A stretch of DNA of 64,000 nt from Aminomonas paucivorans DSM 12260 (GTDB lineage: Bacteria > Synergistota > Synergistia > Synergistales > Synergistaceae): NCBI RefSeq assembly GCF_000165795.1, contig NZ_CM001022.1:62001-126000 (forward strand). Reading direction: 5' to 3'. Positions 58,738-64,000 of this stretch are shown in pieces (position 1 is the first letter of the stretch; every line of letters begins with the position of its first letter). The notes below the pieces were generated by a model that saw only the letters and a program-made list of their open reading frames with translations, was not told where the DNA came from and did no database searches. The position numbers were made by a program, and so were the translations under genes.

Positions 58738-59586
58738 ATGCACTTTTATTATTTGGACGAGGCTGGTTGTACCGGATGTGACTTCACAAACCAAGAACAA
58801 CCTATATTTGTCCTTGGTGGCATAAGCGTGCGCGATGAAGGCTGGAACTCCACGCAAGAGGCGATGGTGGCGATAATTAAGAGTTATTTTGGTGGAGCAA
58901 TTCCTGGTAATTTTGAATTACACGCAACGCAACTGCTTTCTCCAAATGGAGATGGGCATTTTGAAGGTCATGAGAGAGAGCGTCGAAACAAACTCGCGAA
59001 GGATATCCTTGGTTTATTGGCTGGACGTAGCCACGATGTCCACTTGTACGCCATAGATAAGTCTAAGTTGAATTCTATTTCCTGCGGCGTGGAGATGCCC
59101 TACAATACCAAAACACCCTATTATTTGGCATACGATTACCTAATGACGTACATCAATTGGTTTTTGAAGACAAAACTTGGTCAATCAGCTCGCGGTATGC
59201 TCATCATCGATGCAAAAGACCAGTATCATGCCGAAATTGAGCGAATTACCCGGATAAGACGTTTTGAAGGACCTGTATCCCGTCGTATTAAGTGGATTGT
59301 GGAGTTTAGCTACCCTATAGATTCTAAAAAGAACCCAATGGTTCAGTTGTCGGACTTGATTGTGTTTTGTTCCAAAAAATTTCTGGAAATCGACGGTGGT
59401 TATCGCGAAACCTACCCGGAAAATGTAAAAAAATTCTACGCAGAGTGTTATATGCTGATACACAATCGTATTCGAAGGAAGGGCCTGGTTGACCGAGAAG
59501 GGCGAGACATGGGCCAAATGAATAGTTTTCTGAGGGATATTCAGTCAAAGCCGGTTGATCGATGGAAAAAGAAATACAATATTTGA
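58738..59586 (+). CDS. DUF3800 domain protein
   Basis: 282 residues. Begins 'MHFYYLDEAGCTG', the DUF3800 signature (Y-x-D-E-S/A), with further acidic positions in 'GMLIIDAKDQYHAEI' and 'PMVQLSDLIVFCSKK', the RNase-H-like metal-binding layout suggested for this family. Many members lie in defence islands. The gene is far more AT-rich than its neighbours (many TTT, AAT, ATA codons), so it has a separate origin. It stands exactly where brxHII is expected between pglX and pglZ. Start ATG is 3 bases after the methylase stop, with GGAGGAGG upstream inside the methylase end. Confidence 0.8.
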   Translation: MHFYYLDEAGCTGCDFTNQEQPIFVLGGISVRDEGWNSTQEAMVAIIKSYFGGAIPGNFELHATQLLSPNGDGHFEGHERERRNKLAKDILGLLAGRSHDVHLYAIDKSKLNSISCGVEMPYNTKTPYYLAYDYLMTYINWFLKTKLGQSARGMLIIDAKDQYHAEIERITRIRRFEGPVSRRIKWIVEFSYPIDSKKNPMVQLSDLIVFCSKKFLEIDGGYRETYPENVKKFYAECYMLIHNRIRRKGLVDREGRDMGQMNSFLRDIQSKPVDRWKKKYNI

Positions 59587-59777
59587 ATATTGTCGGATGG
59601 TGTTATGGCCTTGGGCGCGGATAGCTCTGTCGGGTTATCAAGCTCAGATGTTCTGGGATGAGGAGAAACCGCCCAAATTGGAATCCTGGCCAACGATCAG
59701 GTGCGCGTGACCTCCCAAAGTCCCCATTTATCCGGACAGGGTATCGTTGCTTGTGTGCCAGGTGAAGGGTGGTGTCC

Positions 59778-61784
59778 ATGAGTAGCTGGCGCGATCAAAT
59801 CCTGGGGGAATTCACCCCGAAGGTCGTCCGTTTGACCCTGGTGGCCGATCCGGACGGACTCCTCCTCGAAGAAGGGATTCTCGAAGGCATCCGCGAGCGG
59901 GGATTCGAGCTGATCCCGTTTGAAGATCCCATCGCGTTCCGTTACGCTTACGAGTCGAAGTTCCGCTCCCGCTGGGACCGGGGCGAGCACACGGACCTGG
60001 TCGTCGTGTTGCGCTCCCAGGGCAGCGACCTCGGAGGGGTGCCCTACGACCTCCTTCAGGCAGGGCGCAGGCTTTCCTTCAGCCTGGGCGACCTCTTCCC
60101 GAATCTGAGCTATCCGGTTGTGGCTGCTTTGGATCGCGGGGATCTGGACGCTTTGTATGAGGCGCAACAACGGCATGTCCCCGGTCTCCTGGGCGAGAAC
60201 GCGACGAAGGAGTTCGTCCTCCGGCACGTCTTTGAAATCGCGCCCGAGCTGATCAAACAGCCATCGGACCTCCTGCGGGTGCTGCTGCGTCGTCACTACC
60301 GCGGACAGAGAATCCCGGCGGATCTCGATGGGCGCTTCCTCCAGCTTCTGCGCCAGAACAACGTCTTCGACGATTGGCCCCTCGAGACGCTGGTCCCGGA
60401 TCGGGAGGTTTTTTTCGCCTTTCTCCAGGAGCGCTGGCCGGTTTTCCTGGATCGGGAAGCCGCCATCGGGACATCCAGGGTTTGCCAAAAGAAAGATCCC
60501 CAGGAGTTCTCCATCCACGGGCCTGTCGCACTTCCCTTCGACCATCATGATGTCCGGGTCTACATCGACAATCTCTTCGTTGAGGGGCTGCTGCACTCCG
60601 TTCCCCACGAGCATGCGGACACCCTGTCGAAAACGTGGGTGGCCATTGGAGTTCGGACCGTTCCCTTCGAAGACAGGTTCCGTCGTCTGGGCAAGCTGAT
60701 CGACAATCTGGAGGTGTCCATTCCGGCCGAGGACGCGAAGCACACGGATTGGTTCCACTTTGCCCGCGGATGGGCGGAGGCGATCCTGCTGGCGCACGAT
60801 CCGGCCGAGGCGATTCCCGAAATGACGAGCGAACGCATCCGGGCCTTGCAGGCACAGGTGGATGCCGGTTTTGCAGGTTGGCTCTTTAAGAGGTATGCGG
60901 GGCTTGTCAATCTGCCACCGGTGCCTCCGGTCATGTTGCATCACCTCCCGCGGTTTCTTGCCCGCCAAATGGGAGAAGACCGCACCGCCAAGATGGCACT
61001 GATCGTGGTGGACGGCCTTGCCTTGGACCAATGGCTGGTGGTCCGGGAAGCACTTGCCTCAAAACAGCCAGGACTGCGATTCCGAGAGCAGGCAGTCTTT
61101 GCCTGGGCCCCGTCTCTCACCTCTGTCTCGCGACAGGCGACCTTCTCTGGCAAGGCGCCGCTCTTTTTCCCGGACAGTATCCAGACCACGGACAAGGAGC
61201 CATCTCTCTGGGCGCAGTTTTGGGCGGATCAGGGGCTTATGCCCCATGAGGTTGTCTACCTCAAAGGGCTGGGGGACGCTGGGCTGGAGAACCTTTCCGA
61301 GGCGCTTTCTCATCCCCGGGCAAGGGTCGCCGGGCTGGTTGTGGACAAGGTCGACAAGATCATGCACGGGATGGAAATGGGTACCGCCGGGATGCACAAC
61401 CAGGTGTGCCAATGGGCCAAGCAGCCGTACCTGAACGCACTCCTCAATTTGCTCTTGGATCGAGGTTTTCGCGTCTATCTGACTTCCGATCACGGCAACG
61501 TAGAGGCTATCGGTTGTGGTCGTCCCTCCGAAGGGGCTGTGGCGGATCTCCGCGGAGAACGAGTCCGCGTCTATCCCGACGCGGTCCTTCGCGGCAAAGT
61601 GAAGGAGCGCTTCCCTGCGGCGTTGGAATGGGGAACCGCGGGGCTCCCGGAGGATTTCTTTGCTCTGCTGGCCCCTGCTCGGCAGGCGTTTGTCCAAGAA
61701 AGGCAGCACACGGTGAGCCACGGAGGGGTTTCCGTGGAGGAACTCATCGTCCCTCTTGTCCAGATCGAGAGGCGGAGCGAATGA
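59778..61784 (+). CDS. pglZ: BREX-3 phosphatase-domain protein PglZ
   Basis: 668 residues, ATG at 59778 (GTGs at 59769 and 59772 also in frame). Alkaline-phosphatase-superfamily core: 'KMALIVVDGLALDQWLVVRE' (about 415), 'FAWAPSLTSVSRQATFSGKA', 'FRVYLTSDHGNVEAIGCGRP' (metal ligands, about 570), and the end 'TVSHGGVSVEELIVPLVQI'. PglZ occurs in all BREX types. It overlaps the next gene by ATGA. Returns to moderately high GC after the DUF3800 gene. Confidence 0.93.
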   Translation: MSSWRDQILGEFTPKVVRLTLVADPDGLLLEEGILEGIRERGFELIPFEDPIAFRYAYESKFRSRWDRGEHTDLVVVLRSQGSDLGGVPYDLLQAGRRLSFSLGDLFPNLSYPVVAALDRGDLDALYEAQQRHVPGLLGENATKEFVLRHVFEIAPELIKQPSDLLRVLLRRHYRGQRIPADLDGRFLQLLRQNNVFDDWPLETLVPDREVFFAFLQERWPVFLDREAAIGTSRVCQKKDPQEFSIHGPVALPFDHHDVRVYIDNLFVEGLLHSVPHEHADTLSKTWVAIGVRTVPFEDRFRRLGKLIDNLEVSIPAEDAKHTDWFHFARGWAEAILLAHDPAEAIPEMTSERIRALQAQVDAGFAGWLFKRYAGLVNLPPVPPVMLHHLPRFLARQMGEDRTAKMALIVVDGLALDQWLVVREALASKQPGLRFREQAVFAWAPSLTSVSRQATFSGKAPLFFPDSIQTTDKEPSLWAQFWADQGLMPHEVVYLKGLGDAGLENLSEALSHPRARVAGLVVDKVDKIMHGMEMGTAGMHNQVCQWAKQPYLNALLNLLLDRGFRVYLTSDHGNVEAIGCGRPSEGAVADLRGERVRVYPDAVLRGKVKERFPAALEWGTAGLPEDFFALLAPARQAFVQERQHTVSHGGVSVEELIVPLVQIERRSE

Positions 61785-62539
61785 CCAGGGGGATCGACCA
61801 GATCGGATTCAGTCAGCGGGTACGTCTGGAATGGCTTGAGCAGACGGCCAACCTGGTCCTGGCAGGGAACGACAAGGCTTCTGTCAAGGATGCCTTGCAG
61901 GAGCTGCTGAAGGATAAGGTGTCCGTAGGAGGCCAGGCCGAACGAGGCAATCGGGAGAAAATCATCACGATTCTCCTGAAGACGTGGTTTTCGGTTCCGA
62001 GGGAGCTTGAGCCGTTGCGCGTCGAAGGTCTGGAACTCCTCAAAGGTGTTCCTCGACGCGATCATCTGGCCGTTCACTGGGGGATGGTCATGGCTGCCTA
62101 CCCGTTCTGGTCGGAGGTTGCCATCCAAACCGGTCGTCTTCTGCGGCTTCAGGGTTCTGTTGCTGCGATGCATCTTCAGCGCCGGATCCGCGAGCAATAC
62201 GGCGAACGGGAGACGGTTTTCCGAGCGGCCCGCCGCGTGCTGCGTTCGTACCTGGACTGGGGTGTGCTTCAGGAGACCGGCGCAAAAGGTGTCTATTCCG
62301 CCGGGATAACGCTGGCCGTTGAGGATTCTCGACGGATCGCTTGGTTGGCAGAAGCATCTCTCCACGCTCGGGCAAGCGGTTCCGCTCCGCTGAAAGATCT
62401 GATCGCCAGCCCGAGCCTCTTTCCGTTCCGGATCAGGCTGGTTCAAGCCGAAAGCCTTGTGGCCGCGTCATCCAGACTCGATCTTCTCCGCCACGGGTTG
62501 AACGACGACCTGGTCATGCTGCGGAAGCAGATTGGATAA
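61781..62539 (+). CDS. Last BREX-3 gene, in the brxA position
   Basis: 252 residues; start in the ATGA overlap with pglZ. Mostly helical: 'RLEWLEQTANLVLAGNDKAS', 'REKIITILLKTWFSVPRELE', 'HWGMVMAAYPFWSEVAIQTG', 'RAARRVLRSYLDWGVLQETG'. I see no motif that proves BrxA (DUF1819, a small DNA-binding protein), but size, helical character and place after pglZ agree. It could instead be a type-specific accessory. Last gene of the island. Confidence 0.6.
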   Translation: MTRGIDQIGFSQRVRLEWLEQTANLVLAGNDKASVKDALQELLKDKVSVGGQAERGNREKIITILLKTWFSVPRELEPLRVEGLELLKGVPRRDHLAVHWGMVMAAYPFWSEVAIQTGRLLRLQGSVAAMHLQRRIREQYGERETVFRAARRVLRSYLDWGVLQETGAKGVYSAGITLAVEDSRRIAWLAEASLHARASGSAPLKDLIASPSLFPFRIRLVQAESLVAASSRLDLLRHGLNDDLVMLRKQIG

Positions 62540-62617
62540 TTCTGGAGTGAAGACAGATGCCTGCCTCTCAATAAGAGGAAGGTGCTGGAAAGGAGCCTCA
62601 GGGAGCACTTTGTCCCT

Positions 62618-63979
62618 TCAATTCACCAGAAAGAACACCCCCGCGCCAGCTAGGTAGCCCAGAAAAGCCAGGGGGGAGAAGCGCTTCAGGTAGTAGGAGA
62701 AGGGGATCTTCTCCAGGCCCATCACCGTGACCCCCGAGGCGGAGCCGATGATGAGCAGGCTGCCTCCGGTGACGGCGCAGTAGGCCAGGAAGGTCCAGAA
62801 GACCCCGTTGGCGGCGAAGGCTCCCGTGTGGGCCACGGGGTACATGCCCATGGTCCCCGCCACCAGGGCCACGTTGTCCAGGAAGGACGAGCAGATTCCC
62901 AGGACGAAGGCGATGGTCTCGGGTCGGGGGAACCAGGCGTTGAGGAGCTTCGACAGGTCTCCCAACTGTCCCGCCGTCTCCAGGGCCCCCACGGCCATGA
63001 GGATCCCCAGGAAGAAGAGCACCGTGGTCATGTCCACCCGGGAGAAGGACCCCCCCACCCGAAGGGCCTGCATCTCCTCCTCCGGGCAGTGCCAGTAGAG
63101 CCGGTCCGTGTAGACCCACAGGACCACCAGTCCCAGCAGCACCCCCATGAAGGCGGGCAGTTCCAGGACGCTCTGGAGCACCGGCACCAGGGCCAGGGAC
63201 AGGAGGGCCGTCAGGAGGACCACGTCCCGGGCGCGCCGGGAAATTCGCCCGTCCGCCTCCGGGGTCGTCCGGGCCACCGGGGCGTCCTGGGGCAGCTGGA
63301 AGGTGGCCAGGGCCAGGGGCACCAGCAGCATGGCCAGGCTGGAGGGGAGCACGTGGACCACCTGGTGCCCCGCCGTGAGGTTTTCCCCGGTCCACAGCAG
63401 CAGGGTGGTCACGTCCCCGATGGGGGACCAGGCCCCTCCTGCGTTGGCGGCGATGACCAGCATGCAGGCGTGCACCAGCCGGGTGTCCCGGTCCGGCACC
63501 AGCTTGCGCAGGATGGCCACCATGACGATCACCGTGGCCAGGTTGCCCAGCAGGGCGGAGAGGAAGAAGGCGACCCCGGAGGCCGTCCAGAGGAGTTTTC
63601 GCTGGTTCCGGGCGGTGAGGCGCCCCGAGAGGGCCTGGAAGCCCCCGTGGGTGTCCACCAGGTTGATGATGGCCATGGAGCCCAGGACGAAGAACAGGGT
63701 CCCCGACACGTCCCCCAGGTGTTGGGTCAGGGCGAACTCGGTGAACTGGTACACCTGGTCGTGGAAGGGCAGGGCCGCGAAGTTGGGGAAGCCCTGGATG
63801 AGCCGGGCGATCACCGGATTGGGGTGGTTTCCGAAGATCCCCGTGGCGTCCACCAGGAGCACCCCCCAGAGGAGGATGCACAGCCCCAGGGCCGTGGCGG
63901 CCTTGTTCACCCGGAGGCGTTCCTCGAAGGCCACCCCCAGGATCCCCAGGACGAAGAGGAGAGGCATCAGCGCGTACAT
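62618..63979 (-). CDS. nhaD: NhaD-family sodium:proton antiporter
   Basis: 453 residues, about 12 helices, complete. Ion-transporter superfamily type: 'SGTLFFVLGSMAIINLVDTH', 'ALLGNLATVIVMVAILRKLV', 'MLVIAANAGGAWSPIGDVTT' (the N-x-G-G-x-W-S-P-I-G-D core of NhaD), 'CSSFLDNVALVAGTMGM' and 'TGGSLLIIGSASGVTVMGLE' (second repeat). GC content and codon use are again those of the chromosome. Convergent with the last island gene across 78 bases. Confidence 0.92.
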   Translation of the reverse strand: MYALMPLLFVLGILGVAFEERLRVNKAATALGLCILLWGVLLVDATGIFGNHPNPVIARLIQGFPNFAALPFHDQVYQFTEFALTQHLGDVSGTLFFVLGSMAIINLVDTHGGFQALSGRLTARNQRKLLWTASGVAFFLSALLGNLATVIVMVAILRKLVPDRDTRLVHACMLVIAANAGGAWSPIGDVTTLLLWTGENLTAGHQVVHVLPSSLAMLLVPLALATFQLPQDAPVARTTPEADGRISRRARDVVLLTALLSLALVPVLQSVLELPAFMGVLLGLVVLWVYTDRLYWHCPEEEMQALRVGGSFSRVDMTTVLFFLGILMAVGALETAGQLGDLSKLLNAWFPRPETIAFVLGICSSFLDNVALVAGTMGMYPVAHTGAFAANGVFWTFLAYCAVTGGSLLIIGSASGVTVMGLEKIPFSYYLKRFSPLAFLGYLAGAGVFFLVN

Positions 63980-64000
63980 GGTTCCACCGCCCTTCGCAAG

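Noticed and set aside
1-64000. CRISPR arrays, tRNA or rRNA genes, prophage genes
   Set aside because: No regularly spaced repeats, cloverleaf-like sequences, ribosomal RNA motifs or phage structural proteins were recognised on reading; short RNAs could have been missed without a covariance search.

Overview
The window is about 64 kb of very GC-rich bacterial DNA with short intergenic gaps, stop/start overlaps (ATGA, GTGA, TGATG, TTGA) and frequent GTG/TTG starts. The contents point to an anaerobic, motile, amino-acid-using bacterium: a kynureninase, a HAL-fold enzyme, NhaD and CvrA-type antiporters, an APC permease, dCache chemoreceptors, an outer-membrane TolC-type protein and several iron-sulfur proteins. 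A Synergistota-like organism would fit, but that is an inference from composition and content. No rRNA, tRNA or CRISPR array was seen.

Layout: 1-2.6 kb, end of an NMT1/THI5-type binding protein overlapping a membrane SpoIIE/RsbU-type phosphatase. 2.7-7.1 kb, exported repeat protein, DUF3298 protein, LysR regulator divergent from an APC permease with a clear T-N11-A operator. 7.2-11.9 kb, SNF2-family helicase, SWIM protein and GNAT. 12-17.7 kb, a minus-strand operon (SSS symporter, small membrane protein, unknown protein, HAL-fold protein without the MIO triad, Fe-S protein) divergent from a GntR regulator. 17.8-24.4 kb, HisD-like dehydrogenase, DUF3795 protein, then a coupled TolC-MacA-MacB set. 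24.4-32.7 kb, two chemoreceptors, a CheW, and two winged-helix regulators fused to PAS or GAF regions, one of them frameshifted. 32.7-40.1 kb, TIGR03768-like phosphoesterase, a PEP-utilizing enzyme/PNPOx/DsbA operon, a CvrA/NhaP2 antiporter and a decayed second DsbA copy. 40.1-46 kb, a minus-strand arsenic/metal cluster (ArsR, ArsE-like, ArsP-like permease, CDF exporter, ArsF, ArsG, two [2Fe-2S] BFD-like proteins, two very small ORFs) with divergent arsenate reductase. 46.1-47.8 kb, MarR-kynureninase operon.

48.1-62.6 kb is a horizontally acquired defence island of visibly lower GC: a type 3 BREX-like locus, brxF, brxC/DUF6079, an AlbA_2/HATPase protein, a pglXI-like DNA methylase, pglZ and a last gene in the brxA position. 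An IS5-family element is inserted in the 3' end of the methylase gene, bounded by a 6-bp direct repeat; removing it restores a 978-codon frame. No brxHII helicase is present; an AT-rich DUF3800 gene occupies its usual place. The chromosome resumes with nhaD.

Most worth following up: the HAL-family operon whose enzyme has lost the Ala-Ser-Gly triad and two other active-site residues; the damaged and rearranged BREX locus; the chemoreceptor/winged-helix regulator pairs lacking a phosphoacceptor; and the extended ars operon with a macro-like/BFD fusion. All functional statements are by reading sequence and remembered family features; no database search was possible.
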